Shown: positions 17,406 through 26,669, numbered from the stretch's first letter. The stretch: 57,254 nt of DNA from Thermoplasmatota archaeon (GCA_023489425.1 JAMDCG010000010.1:1-57254); one strand, 5' to 3'. Notes: generated by a model not told the origin, from the sequence alone. Translations and numbers: made by a program.

Positions 17406-18425
17406 ATGGTTAAATCAATTTCACTGTTTAAAAATGAAAAAAAGAGCATGAGTGACTTCGGATTCAAGCTCAGTTTCAGGATGCTGCTCAAGAAGAAGGC
17501 ATTTCTTGTGGGGTTCATTATTCTTATGGTTTATTCCATAATAGCATTACTGGATGTGGCAGTTCCCCAATATCTTGGAGCAGGATACGGCTTAGTTTCC
17601 CAGCTAACAAGGTTTTCTTCAGTCACAGGATCAGGTCCTTTACCGCCAACTCTGAAACCATCTTCACTGTATGGGAATGGCCCAGCATGGTGGTATTATT
17701 TTGGCACAACTTATGCCGGCATTCCAGTTCTTCCTGCAATTCTTTCATCCCTGTATATAGATCTTGGATATACTGCACTGGTAATTCTAGTTTCTTCGCT
17801 TTCGGGATTGCTTATTGGAACAGTATCTGGATATTTTGGCGGTGCAACTGACGAGGCCCTTATGAGGATAATGGACACATTTATCAGCATTCCTTTCTAC
17901 GTTACCGCAATCGGCCTGGCAATTGTTTTTTCCATTTCACTGGAAGCAAGTGGAACATCATTTGATGGCCTTGATGTTGTGTCCGCTGCACTCATAATAT
18001 CACTTTTCCCGATTTATGCCAGAATAAGCAGGTCAGCAACAATAAACGTAAAGAAGATGAGATACCTGGATGCGGCAAAAACCAGTGGCATGACCCATAT
18101 TAGGAATATGTTCAGCCATGTTCTCCCTGACGCCCTTTCTCCAGTGATTGTCCAGGCAACTCTTAATTTTGGAACCGTTATACTATTCCTTTCACTGATT
18201 GAATATCTCAACATTCAGAATGTATTTGGCATATCGGTGTTCCTCCCCGATCTGGGTAACCTAATAGCCCAGGGAAGCCTGCTTATTAGCTTAGTCCCTG
18301 GAGGTTTCTCCAACTGGTGGACAACAGTTATCCCAGTGTTTTTCCTGCTTCTCATTGTCGTTGGGGTTAACATAATGGGAGACGGCCTGAGAGATACACT
18401 AGATCCTGAAAGGAGGTGGAAATGA
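17406..18425 (+). CDS. Opp/Dpp-type ABC transporter permease (DppC-like)
   Basis: Second permease, 339 residues, 9 nt after the first. Helix 1 (about 32-53) is followed by an extracytoplasmic segment of about 60 residues (the W-W-Y-Y-F-G-T part is the family GTD region). Next comes a block of five helices with the EAA loop YLDAAKTSGMTHIRNMFSHVLPD. The end MGDGLRDTLDPERRW is a strong DppC signature. It would form the heteromeric channel with the DppB-like protein. The ATPase gene begins at the base after its stop codon. Confidence 0.94.
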   Translation: MVKSISLFKNEKKSMSDFGFKLSFRMLLKKKAFLVGFIILMVYSIIALLDVAVPQYLGAGYGLVSQLTRFSSVTGSGPLPPTLKPSSLYGNGPAWWYYFGTTYAGIPVLPAILSSLYIDLGYTALVILVSSLSGLLIGTVSGYFGGATDEALMRIMDTFISIPFYVTAIGLAIVFSISLEASGTSFDGLDVVSAALIISLFPIYARISRSATINVKKMRYLDAAKTSGMTHIRNMFSHVLPDALSPVIVQATLNFGTVILFLSLIEYLNIQNVFGISVFLPDLGNLIAQGSLLISLVPGGFSNWWTTVIPVFFLLLIVVGVNIMGDGLRDTLDPERRWK

Positions 18426-19964
18426 ATGGATAGACCTTCAAAGGGCGAAACACAGGTTTCCCTGATGATCGATAATCTCATAACAACCCTGAAGGTTAAT
18501 GGCACCAGTTATAGGTCACTTGATAGTATCAGTCTTGGAATAAAAAGTGGAGAAGTCTATGGTTTAACCGGAGAGAGTAATTCTGGCAAAACGATACTTG
18601 CTGAGAGCATAATGAACCTGATTCCTGAAAACAGGGGAACAGTTGAGAGTGGAAGGGTGATATTCAACAAAATCAATATTGCATACTATCTTGAAGGGAG
18701 TGCTAAAAAATCCTACTTTCCCATAAAAAAGAATGAAGACATATGCAAGAAGAAGCCAAAGAAATATGATAAGCTTATGGAAGAACTGAGAGGAAAGCGT
18801 ATATCCTATCTTATGCAGGATACATTCCATTCCCTCAATCCATCAATAACCATTGGAGACCATATGGTAGAAGTACTGCTGAAGCACAGGATTTCCGAGA
18901 TGGGGAGACAGATAGTAAAGAGATCCACAATAACAAAAGAGTCATTCATTGATTTCCTTGAGAAGGTGAAGGGTGTTGATGACCTGGTGAAACGCGAATC
19001 CATGACTGTGGATTACTGCAAGTCTAATGGACTGGATTCCCATATTTCTGAAGTGATGGAAATTGTTGAAAAGGATGTGGATTATGAGATGCCTGTTTCA
19101 AGACTGATGGAAAATGTCAAGCCAAAACTGAAAGAAAAACAGGTCAGAGAGATAGAAAAAATCTCTGATTATTATGATATGTGTTCCAGAATAAATCTTA
19201 TGAAGCTTGAGCTTGACTCGTCAAATTCACCAGAACGTGAAGCCATGAAAGAGCAAATCAGAACCATGAAAAGGGAAAGTAATAAGAAATACTTTGCCCT
19301 GAAGGTCTCTTTGTTATTTGGCAGAAGGTTCATGCTCAGGGAATTTTCCAGAGAAGCCGTGGCTTATTCCATAGAGACCATGAAATCAATCGGAATTGAA
19401 AGACCGGAGTCCATTGTTAATAAATATCACGATCAATTGCCACCAGGGTTAAGACATCTATGCCTTTTTGGACTGGCACTGATAGGAGGCCCAGAGCTTA
19501 TCATCCTTGATGAACCGACTTCATCAATGGACGCATTTACCCAGACAAAACTGCTTGATTCTATTCGCAAATTATCACGTTCAAATGGGATCACATTTCT
19601 TTTAATCACAAATGAGATTACATTGCTTGCAGGAATAGCAGGGAGAGTAGGCATAATCTACGCGGGTAACCTTATTGAAGAATCCACAACCCTTGAAATA
19701 TTCAATAATTCTAAACACCCGTTCACAATAGATTATCTCTCATCTTCAAAGGTGAATAAAGAAGGGATGGAAAGTAATGTTCCCCTTGAATTCATACAGG
19801 GTGAATCACCTGAAATTGTAAACCCTCCAAGCGGATGTAAATTCCACCCAAGATGTAAATTTGCAATGGATGTATGTTCAGTAAAAGTTCCGGGAATGAT
19901 TGAAGTGTCAAGAAATCACAGGGTTGCCTGCTTTTTATATTCTGACAAGACGGAGGTTCAGTAG
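18426..19964 (+). CDS. Opp/Dpp-type ABC ATPase (DppD-like) with degenerate motifs and a large insertion
   Basis: ATPase of 512 residues against about 330 in DppD. Walker A GESNSGKT (49-56), Q-loop Q131 in LMQDTFHSLNP, and Walker B LIILDEPTSSMD (Glu363) are intact. The signature is LPPGL (338-342) instead of LSGGx, and the H-loop is LLITNE with Asn396 instead of His. An insertion of roughly 150 charged, helical residues (about 155-305) lies between Q-loop and signature, where DppD has a short helical domain. The C-terminal four-cysteine motif of the family (Cys471, Cys477, Cys484, Cys502), which can hold an iron-sulfur cluster, is complete. Confidence 0.92.
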   Translation: MDRPSKGETQVSLMIDNLITTLKVNGTSYRSLDSISLGIKSGEVYGLTGESNSGKTILAESIMNLIPENRGTVESGRVIFNKINIAYYLEGSAKKSYFPIKKNEDICKKKPKKYDKLMEELRGKRISYLMQDTFHSLNPSITIGDHMVEVLLKHRISEMGRQIVKRSTITKESFIDFLEKVKGVDDLVKRESMTVDYCKSNGLDSHISEVMEIVEKDVDYEMPVSRLMENVKPKLKEKQVREIEKISDYYDMCSRINLMKLELDSSNSPEREAMKEQIRTMKRESNKKYFALKVSLLFGRRFMLREFSREAVAYSIETMKSIGIERPESIVNKYHDQLPPGLRHLCLFGLALIGGPELIILDEPTSSMDAFTQTKLLDSIRKLSRSNGITFLLITNEITLLAGIAGRVGIIYAGNLIEESTTLEIFNNSKHPFTIDYLSSSKVNKEGMESNVPLEFIQGESPEIVNPPSGCKFHPRCKFAMDVCSVKVPGMIEVSRNHRVACFLYSDKTEVQ

Positions 19965-19965
19965 G

Positions 19966-21417
19966 ATGGTAGATGGTAAAATTGTGCTATACGCGTCACA
20001 TATATCCATTGAAGTTGTAAAGAGTGATGTACCGGGTCTTGAAAATTCACGTACAAGAATACTTGATGACATATCTTTCAAACTTCATGAAGGGGAATCC
20101 ATGGGAATCATAGGCGAATCCGGAAGCGGCAAAACTGCACTTCTTGATATTCTGTTATCCCTCATAAAACCCACCTCAGGAGAGCTATTCGTGGATGTAA
20201 CTAAGGAGGCTGGAGAGGAGCTTGATGAGATTAACAGGAGAATTGAAAAGATAAATGAACTGTTCATCGAGAAATATGGCTATAATCCAGATGAGGAGGA
20301 AATTGAGGGAAATGATGAACTGGACCTCCTTACTGAGAGATACGAAGAACTATGCAAGGGACTCTCAGTATTCAGGATGGGCAGCAAGGATATTATTAAA
20401 AATCGTGGATATATTCAACCGGTATTCCAGGACGTCTACTCAACTCTTGACCCGAAAAAGGTTGTTATGGATTCCCTGTCAGAGCCATTGAAGTATATCC
20501 AGCACCTCGATCGGGAGGAAATAGGGTACAGGTTGCAGAACCTGATGACTGAGATAGGAATTGATGAAAAGCTACTTTCTAAATATCCTGTTCACCTTAG
20601 CGAGAGCGAAATGCAGAAGGTTGCAATTATGAGGGCACTTTCTGTGAACCCAAGGATAGTTGTAATGGATGATCCGACAGCATATCTCGATGTTACAATG
20701 AAAATAAAGCTATTCAACCTCATAAACCAGAGAAGGTTGGAGAGTGGAACTTCCTTCCTCATAGCAAGTAGCAATCTAAGTTTCATCAGTAGCTTCACGC
20801 AGACTGTGGCAGTTTTATGCAGGGGCAGGATAGTGGAGATCGGTCCATCAATGGAAATTTTCTCCAATTCTTTTCATCCATACACAAAAGCTTTGATTTC
20901 ATCCATTCCAAGTTCTGATCCGTCAATTAAGATTGAAGGTATAGCTCTGAGGAAACAGGAACCTGACTATGAACAGATACCAAAGGGATGTGTTTTCCAT
21001 ACCAGATGCCCCAACGTTATGAGTAACTGTGGCTGGTCTGCAGAGGATATTGAGTCCGGTGTAAGAGAAATGATTGATGAATACAGGCTTGATGATCCAG
21101 CTTCCATACCTGAGATTGAAAATATAATTTCAGACGAAGGCGAAAACCTGATTGAGATTTCCTTCAGGGATGAGGAAAATTATGATCAGAACCTTGTGAG
21201 ACGCAAAATTGAGGAACTTATTGAAATAAGAAAGCAGAAACCAGATGGAATCAGGTTTGGTGCAATTGATTTCATAGAGTTTGAGGCAGAGAATAATAAT
21301 CTTGTCCTGCAGTTGGTGAAGCCTGCTGTACCAAAAATGATCGAGGTTTCAGAAGGACATCATGTTTCCTGCTATATGTATGATGTCAAGGAGGAAGAAA
21401 AAGAGTCACAGAACTGA
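19966..21417 (+). CDS. Opp/Dpp-type ABC ATPase (DppF-like) with degenerate motifs
   Basis: Second ATPase, 483 residues. Walker A GESGSGKT (50-57) and Q155 are intact, but the signature is LSESE (211-215), Walker B IVVMDD has Asp236 for the catalytic Glu, and the H-loop is IASSNL with Ser269 for His. An acidic insertion (about 80-140) and a second insertion of about 100 residues between the third and fourth C-terminal cysteines (Cys342, Cys348, Cys355, Cys469) lengthen it. The ATG at 19966 follows GGAGG and the previous stop at once; the frame opens upstream at 19900 inside the preceding gene. Last of the four transporter genes. Confidence 0.91.
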   Translation: MVDGKIVLYASHISIEVVKSDVPGLENSRTRILDDISFKLHEGESMGIIGESGSGKTALLDILLSLIKPTSGELFVDVTKEAGEELDEINRRIEKINELFIEKYGYNPDEEEIEGNDELDLLTERYEELCKGLSVFRMGSKDIIKNRGYIQPVFQDVYSTLDPKKVVMDSLSEPLKYIQHLDREEIGYRLQNLMTEIGIDEKLLSKYPVHLSESEMQKVAIMRALSVNPRIVVMDDPTAYLDVTMKIKLFNLINQRRLESGTSFLIASSNLSFISSFTQTVAVLCRGRIVEIGPSMEIFSNSFHPYTKALISSIPSSDPSIKIEGIALRKQEPDYEQIPKGCVFHTRCPNVMSNCGWSAEDIESGVREMIDEYRLDDPASIPEIENIISDEGENLIEISFRDEENYDQNLVRRKIEELIEIRKQKPDGIRFGAIDFIEFEAENNNLVLQLVKPAVPKMIEVSEGHHVSCYMYDVKEEEKESQN

Positions 21418-21473
21418 CATTATATTTGGAAAAAGTCTATACTGTATTATACTAATTTTTAATTCTGCTGTAT

Positions 21474-22373
21474 ATGCATGATCTCCTGTATATCATTCTT
21501 ACAGAAATGCTGATGACACCATTCATTGTCTTTGTCGTACTTTACGTTTCTTCAAGGTTCAGCTCCATGACTGTAAGAAGCATTTCCCTTACACTCTTCC
21601 TGCTTTCTATGATGTCGGGAATGCTGAATTCACTAAATTATTATCTCCTTTTTCCTCACGGATTCCTCAATCAGGTGATGGCCATCAACATTTCAATGTT
21701 TGAGATGACCATTATTATTTCATATATTCTTGTTTCAGCTTTCAACGGGAATATTGGCAGGATGACCAGAACCCATGCAAAATGGATAGGCATACTTGTT
21801 GGGTGGAATGAAGTCTCAATGGCTCTGTTCCTGTATTCACTTGCATATGGCTTTGGAACAAACGGGGAGCTGGTAAATACAATGAATATACTTGGTGCTG
21901 GAGTCACCAATTACCTTTTCACAATTCCCATGATTATAGAAATGGTATCTCTTCTGTTCCTGAAGATCCATAGTGGACTGACCCTGAGGATTTCCATTGG
22001 AATAATTGCAATGCAGGCCTCAGATCCTGGCCTATTCGGCGGCACCTATTCCATTCCGCTTATTATGGTATTTTCCATAGTGATGATCGTTGTCCTCTAT
22101 TATGTTCTCTCATATACATATAAGAACAGGAGGAACCTTGAAAACCAATGGAGAAAAATGCTGAATTATTTCATTTTTCTCATACTCCTTTCGTCCATCG
22201 GCCTTGTAATGAGTGCTGTAATTCCAGGACCATTTGGAGTTAAGTGGATCATTTTTGCACTTTCCATGGCATTCTCAATGGTATATTATTTCCTTATATC
22301 CTTCAGGTTTTTTGACTCGAACACACCGGTAGCAATCAGGAGGAAATTTATTGAAAGTGAGAGTACAGATTGA
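21474..22373 (+). CDS. Polytopic membrane protein, paralogous to the membrane domain of the next gene
   Basis: Family not recognised. The 299 residues are nearly all membrane: about eight helices, with short loops and a basic C-terminus. Distinctive polar residues inside hydrophobic segments are LLSMMSGML (43-51), WNEVSMALFLY (111-121) and YLFTIPMIIEMVSLLFLK (147-164). Comparable segments occur, apparently twice, in the large iron-sulfur protein encoded convergently at 22.4-24.4 kb. No haem-ligand histidines stand out. It starts 56 nt after the DppF-like gene behind a TATA-like ATACTAATTTTTAA stretch (about 21449-21462), so it probably has its own promoter. A subunit of a membrane redox complex is inference. 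Confidence 0.75.
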   Translation: MHDLLYIILTEMLMTPFIVFVVLYVSSRFSSMTVRSISLTLFLLSMMSGMLNSLNYYLLFPHGFLNQVMAINISMFEMTIIISYILVSAFNGNIGRMTRTHAKWIGILVGWNEVSMALFLYSLAYGFGTNGELVNTMNILGAGVTNYLFTIPMIIEMVSLLFLKIHSGLTLRISIGIIAMQASDPGLFGGTYSIPLIMVFSIVMIVVLYYVLSYTYKNRRNLENQWRKMLNYFIFLILLSSIGLVMSAVIPGPFGVKWIIFALSMAFSMVYYFLISFRFFDSNTPVAIRRKFIESESTD

Positions 22374-22407
22374 TTGGGATGACTTACAATAATGACCTGC
22401 CAGTGTT

Positions 22408-24378
22408 TCACTCTTTCTTCATTACCTTTTCCTTAAGGAAGTTCCTGACGTCGTAGAAGAATATATTTTCGTAAGGGCAAGCCTCAACGCAATCCCCAAC
22501 GCCAACACATCTTGAATTCTTGAACTGGCCTTCAGAGATGAAACTACCGGGCTGGGATGATAACCCCACTGGGCATGCAAGGGCACAGTCCTTGGTCTTG
22601 CAAGTAACGCACTGGCTAGGATCCTTGACCTTCAGTTTAAAAAGGCCATATTTTCCAACAAAGCGATTGAAGTTACCCCAGTGGCAGTAGCCGGTATTGA
22701 TGCATCCGTAATTGCCAAAATATGGCATTGTAAGAAAAACAGCATACCACATTATATCAAAAATAATTATGTACATGAAAAATAAAGGATCCGTTCCGTA
22801 AATCTGGTAATTTATGTAATGGTAATGATATAAAAAGGAAAATAAGGCTGCGACTGCAAGGGATATATAGATTGTGAATGAAACTATCCTGTACACAACA
22901 TTCCTCTCTCCACCAGTGCTCAATTTTTTAGCGGTGGGGGTTGTCCTGTTGAATTTCTTCATCGAATCGTAAAAAGTGCCCTGATACATCAGTGGAGCTG
23001 TACAGAAAACAGAACATAATTGCCTTGCTCCAAAGAGAAGTGATAATGAACCGCTTATAACATAGGTGAGAAGCATTGGTATTATGAGTGCTGGTGCAAG
23101 ACCTCCAGCCGTACCTATTCCCATTGACCACCCTATGAATGGGTATATCTGGGAATTTGTTACAAGGAAACTTGGGATAAGAATTGAATAGATGCCATAG
23201 GCTACAATCATAAGTCCCAGCCTGATCCTGTTTTCAAGTTCCCTAGTCTTCATTATTTTGAAGACTACCAGTGAACCCATTTCAAAACCCATCATTATGA
23301 GAAACCATGAGGAACCTGTGATGCCACCTACGAATACAACGGTATTATAGGAGAATTCTGTAATTACATTGAAGATATTTCCAGAAAAGACTGCAAGATG
23401 GAGGCTGTTTATGAAGAATGACGTCCCATAATATTGAAAATCAAAGGTTGCCCCCATTGCAAATTCCGCAATGAAAACATCCATGAGGAAGAAAGTTGAC
23501 CACTTCCTATCTGCAAGCCAGTAAACTTTTCCCTTGCCGGCGAAATAATTCTTTCTTAGAATTGCATTGATATAAATGATCATTTCAAGAAGAATTGCAA
23601 TTGATACAATCATTACTGTTGAATCATATTGAAAGACCATTACACCAATCAGCATGATGCCATAAATCAGGAGTATCTGCAATAGATATCGTGAGAAATT
23701 CTTCCTGACATAATTTTCCCTGTAGAGGCTCTCGAAAACGAATATGAGAAGAGCGGTCATTACAGCACCTCCAGAGAACACTGAAACACTGACCCATATA
23801 TTTCCAGGAACAGCAGTTGGTGTGAAAAACATCACCACAGACTGGAACATTATGAAGATGAATGGCAACTTCTCCTCCTTTCTTATTGTGAAAATTGCAG
23901 TTAAGCCCATTTCAAGTGCCATTGGAAAGATGAACCAGAATGATGAAACTGTTCTGGAGATCAATTCTACATAATTTGTTCCATAAACCATCAGTATTGT
24001 TTTTGATAGAATTATGGAATTGAAGTCAAGACTCATAAGAAATTCATCCAGTAATGTGAGGATGATTATGACCGGGATGCTTATCCTTATTTCAATATCT
24101 TCCTGTTCTATTGATCGTACAAAGAGGATCAGGGGATAGATGATCTCTATGGCCATAAATCCGGCTGAAATAACAACTGCATCCTCCAATGAAATTACGA
24201 TAATTCCTGATAGATATATTGCAGGACCAAGCAACATTCCATTCATCATTGCCAGTAATATATATGTGATAATTCTTCTCAGGGGATTTTCAGCAGTTCT
24301 CGACATATACAGAATATATGAGGTAAATATACCCATGAGAGTGGCAATAAGTCCCAGTAACCACATCTCATAGTTCAT
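22408..24378 (-). CDS. Membrane iron-sulfur protein, NosR/NapH-like C-terminal module on an internally repeated membrane domain
   Basis: A 656-residue protein. Residues 1-450 are polytopic with two apparent copies of one domain: FWFIFPMALEMGLTAIF (147-163) and SWFLIMMGFEMGSLVVFK (357-374) match each other and the neighbouring 299-residue protein. Each is preceded by a helix with an acidic residue (LDEFLMSL, MDVFIAEF). Residues 450-656 resemble NosR/NapH/CcoG polyferredoxins: CSVFC (455-459), two helices, CINTGYC (559-565), then a ferredoxin part C-x2-C-x4-C-x3-CP (590-603) and C-x5-C-x3-CP (624-635). The last cluster motif lacks one Cys of the standard set. Transmembrane electron transfer is likely; donor and acceptor are unknown. 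ATG 24378 is preferred over TTG 24387 given TTAAATAC about 30 nt upstream. Confidence 0.82.
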   Translation of the reverse strand: MNYEMWLLGLIATLMGIFTSYILYMSRTAENPLRRIITYILLAMMNGMLLGPAIYLSGIIVISLEDAVVISAGFMAIEIIYPLILFVRSIEQEDIEIRISIPVIIILTLLDEFLMSLDFNSIILSKTILMVYGTNYVELISRTVSSFWFIFPMALEMGLTAIFTIRKEEKLPFIFIMFQSVVMFFTPTAVPGNIWVSVSVFSGGAVMTALLIFVFESLYRENYVRKNFSRYLLQILLIYGIMLIGVMVFQYDSTVMIVSIAILLEMIIYINAILRKNYFAGKGKVYWLADRKWSTFFLMDVFIAEFAMGATFDFQYYGTSFFINSLHLAVFSGNIFNVITEFSYNTVVFVGGITGSSWFLIMMGFEMGSLVVFKIMKTRELENRIRLGLMIVAYGIYSILIPSFLVTNSQIYPFIGWSMGIGTAGGLAPALIIPMLLTYVISGSLSLLFGARQLCSVFCTAPLMYQGTFYDSMKKFNRTTPTAKKLSTGGERNVVYRIVSFTIYISLAVAALFSFLYHYHYINYQIYGTDPLFFMYIIIFDIMWYAVFLTMPYFGNYGCINTGYCHWGNFNRFVGKYGLFKLKVKDPSQCVTCKTKDCALACPVGLSSQPGSFISEGQFKNSRCVGVGDCVEACPYENIFFYDVRNFLKEKVMKKE

Positions 24379-24428
24379 CAGAATCAATGTAGTAGAAAAC
24401 TTTGGTATTTAAGATATGCCAGAAAAAC

Positions 24429-25733
24429 TTAGAGAATGATAAAACTTTCCAGATATAGTGTCATCAATGTGATGAACAGGACAGGAATGCCAACTATAAG
24501 ACCCAGTTTCATATATTCAACTGTATTGATCTTGATCTTTGCCTTGCGATCAAGCATGTATAGCCATACCAGGGTTGCCAGAGAGCCAATTGGTGTGAAC
24601 TTTGGCCCAATATCGTTACCAATTGCGTTTGTCAGTAGCATGATACCTGATATATGAAGGTGCTGCAATGTAAGATCGCCCAGCAAAACAGATGGTAGAT
24701 TATTCATTATGGAAGCTGTAAGTGCAAACATGAATCCTGTCATCACAAAATTCATACCGAATGGGAATGACTGGAAATATCCAACTGCCTTTGCCATGTA
24801 AAAAACCATTCCATTTGTTGCGAGTGCGTAAACTACTATATACATACCGAGAGAAAAGAGGATGATCTGCCATGGTGCTTCTTTTACAGGTTTGACATAA
24901 TCAATCTTTTTGCCTTTCCTGGCAAGAAGCAACATGAAAACTGCTGCAGGCATGGCCACTATCGAAACAGGAATGTTGTAAATTCCACCCACTGAATAAA
25001 GTACCACGAGACTGATGATTACCGGGAAAAAAAGCTTAAAAATTACGGGGTCCTTGATATCTTCATTCCTGAACTCAATTTTTTCTGGAATTTTTGCAGG
25101 TATTGACTTTCTAAAATAAAGTGAGAGGAACAGGAGACTTGCAATTATGCTCACCAGATCAGGAATTATCATTATCTCCATATAGGGAAAGAAATCTATT
25201 CCAAAGTATGTGGCTGCTATAATATTTACAAGGTTGCTTACCAGAAGAGGTATGCTGGCGGAATCTGCTATGAAGCCAACTGCCATTATATAGGCAAATA
25301 TAGCTTTCTTATCGAGTCCGATCCTGTACAGAAGTGCCACTATCACAGGTGTTAACACAAGGGCAGTGCCATCATTGGCAAAAAAAGCGGATATAAAAGC
25401 ACCCACAAGGATGACCAGTACGAATAGTCTTTTTCCGGACCCTCCTGAATAATTAAGGATCTTTGTCGCAAGATATTCAAAAACGCCAGCTTCATCGAAT
25501 ACCAGTGCAATTATCACAACAGATACAAAAGTCAGGGTTGCGTTCCAGACAATCGATACAACATTGTAGAAATCCACAAGTGTTGTGAAGCCTGCCAGAA
25601 CAGTTATAATTGCTCCTATTGATGCAGAATATCCTATTCCAAGACCCTTTGGTTTGTATATCACCAGGAAAAGTGAAAATATGAATATCGCGAGTGTTGC
25701 GATGAAAAAGTAATTATTCAAACGCCAGTTCAC
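24429..25733 (-). CDS. arsB: Arsenite efflux permease, ArsB type
   Basis: A 434-residue carrier of the ion transporter superfamily that expels arsenite (or antimonite). About 11-12 helices are visible. Family marks are ALVFDEAGVFEYLA near 80, FFANDGTALVLTPVIVALL (about 118-136), and ILTNAIGND(I)GPKFTPIGSLATLVW near 375-395, typical of ArsB. The start is GTG and overlaps arsC by 20 nt. No arsA ATPase is present, so transport is probably driven by the membrane potential or proton gradient. Third gene of the arsR-arsC-arsB operon. Confidence 0.94.
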   Translation of the reverse strand: MNWRLNNYFFIATLAIFIFSLFLVIYKPKGLGIGYSASIGAIITVLAGFTTLVDFYNVVSIVWNATLTFVSVVIIALVFDEAGVFEYLATKILNYSGGSGKRLFVLVILVGAFISAFFANDGTALVLTPVIVALLYRIGLDKKAIFAYIMAVGFIADSASIPLLVSNLVNIIAATYFGIDFFPYMEIMIIPDLVSIIASLLFLSLYFRKSIPAKIPEKIEFRNEDIKDPVIFKLFFPVIISLVVLYSVGGIYNIPVSIVAMPAAVFMLLLARKGKKIDYVKPVKEAPWQIILFSLGMYIVVYALATNGMVFYMAKAVGYFQSFPFGMNFVMTGFMFALTASIMNNLPSVLLGDLTLQHLHISGIMLLTNAIGNDIGPKFTPIGSLATLVWLYMLDRKAKIKINTVEYMKLGLIVGIPVLFITLMTLYLESFIIL

Positions 25734-26112
25734 TTACCTTTCTTTCTATCTCATCCCTTATCTTCCTTACCTTCTCGATATCCTGGTTCTTTGGATCATC
25801 CAGTCCCCAGTCCACTACCTTCTTTTTCATGGCCCTGGCCAGTGGTGCCGGGCATGACTCCTCAACTGAGCAACCCATTATAACAATCAAATCGGCATTG
25901 TCAATCATTTCCCTGGAGAGGACCCTTGGATTCCCTGTGTCAATTGGTACACCCTTTTCTTCCATAACTTTCATTACTACCGGATTGACTTCCCCTGCTG
26001 GAACTGTACCTGCGCTTTCGCAGTTTAGTCCCATATTCTTACCAAAGGCCTCCGCCATCTTGCTTCTTCCCGCATTTTCAACACATAGAAATAGAATCTT
26101 ATCATACTTCAT
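25714..26112 (-). CDS. arsC: Arsenate reductase, thioredoxin-coupled (low-MW phosphatase fold)
   Basis: Reduces arsenate to arsenite for export by ArsB. The 132 residues carry the anion loop CVENAGRS (Cys10 to Ser17) and the redox pair Cys81 and Cys87 in MGCSVEESCPAP. These three positions match the Cys10/Cys82/Cys89 relay of the Staphylococcus aureus enzyme, so electrons should come from thioredoxin. DWGLDDP near the end is the family Asp loop. Overlaps arsR by 11 nt and arsB by 20 nt, indicating tight coupling. Confidence 0.96.
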   Translation of the reverse strand: MKYDKILFLCVENAGRSKMAEAFGKNMGLNCESAGTVPAGEVNPVVMKVMEEKGVPIDTGNPRVLSREMIDNADLIVIMGCSVEESCPAPLARAMKKKVVDWGLDDPKNQDIEKVRKIRDEIERKVSELAFE

Positions 26113-26446
26113 TTATCAGCATCTCCGGGTTAATATTGCTCAATGGCTTTGCGGTGTAATAAGACCACTTGCCTTCCTTTCTCCTGTTTATGAGTTTTGC
26201 ATTGTATAGCTCCTTAATACACCCTGAGACGGTTGACTGTGGTATGCCTAGCAGATCAGAAATCTCACAGACACACAGTTCAGTTATGGACAGGGTGTGA
26301 TAGATTTCAATTCTCTTCATGTCTGAAAGTGCTTTAGCCCTTTTTTCCAGTTCCTGAAAATAACCATTGCTGTGGTTCTTCCTCAAACTCACTTTAATCT
26401 TCGTTTTTGTTGCCATATCCATGGTTCTGCATTCTGATGCTGACAT
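26102..26446 (-). CDS. arsR: ArsR-family arsenic-responsive repressor
   Basis: A 114-residue winged-helix repressor. ELCVCEI (Glu56-Ile62; Cys58 and Cys60) is the classical As(III)-binding box, placed at the start of the DNA-recognition helix-turn-helix (ISDLLGIPQSTVSGCIKEL). A wing follows (RKEGKWSYY). Metalloid binding should release it from DNA and open the operon. The ATG at 26446 lies about 8 nt after the predicted transcription start; later ATGs at residues 9 and 11 are possible. Confidence 0.95.
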   Translation of the reverse strand: MSASECRTMDMATKTKIKVSLRKNHSNGYFQELEKRAKALSDMKRIEIYHTLSITELCVCEISDLLGIPQSTVSGCIKELYNAKLINRRKEGKWSYYTAKPLSNINPEMLINEV

Positions 26447-26451
26447 AATAC

Positions 26452-26485
26452 GTCAAATCTGAATATGACAATCTGATATTTATAT
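26452..26485 (-). promoter_or_regulatory. ars operon promoter and putative ArsR operator
   Basis: On the minus strand ATATAAATAT (26485-26476) is a good TATA box placing transcription start near 26454. Between it and arsR lie an inverted pair GTCA/TGAC (26452-26455 and 26466-26469) and the heptamer AATCTGA twice in plus-strand orientation (26456-26462 and 26470-26476, 14 nt apart). These overlap the TATA box and predicted start, where a repressor would block transcription. Confidence 0.5.
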
Positions 26486-26669
26486 GTGACCTGAAAATAG
26501 GTGAAAAGAGAAAAATCTTCACGACTGTATTATTTTGTTTGTAGTATAAGGATCATTGTTGAAAGATATAATTAATCAAACGGGTTGCGATGAAATGTTG
26601 GTAGGAGAGAATACCTATGGTTGATTATGTAAAGTTTATAGTGGTAAAAAATCCGAAAAGCTAGAAAAG

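Noticed and set aside
26493..26669. Possible small RNA between the ars promoter and tRNA-Ser
   Set aside because: No stable structure or box motifs could be recognised by eye; only AT-rich DNA is visible.
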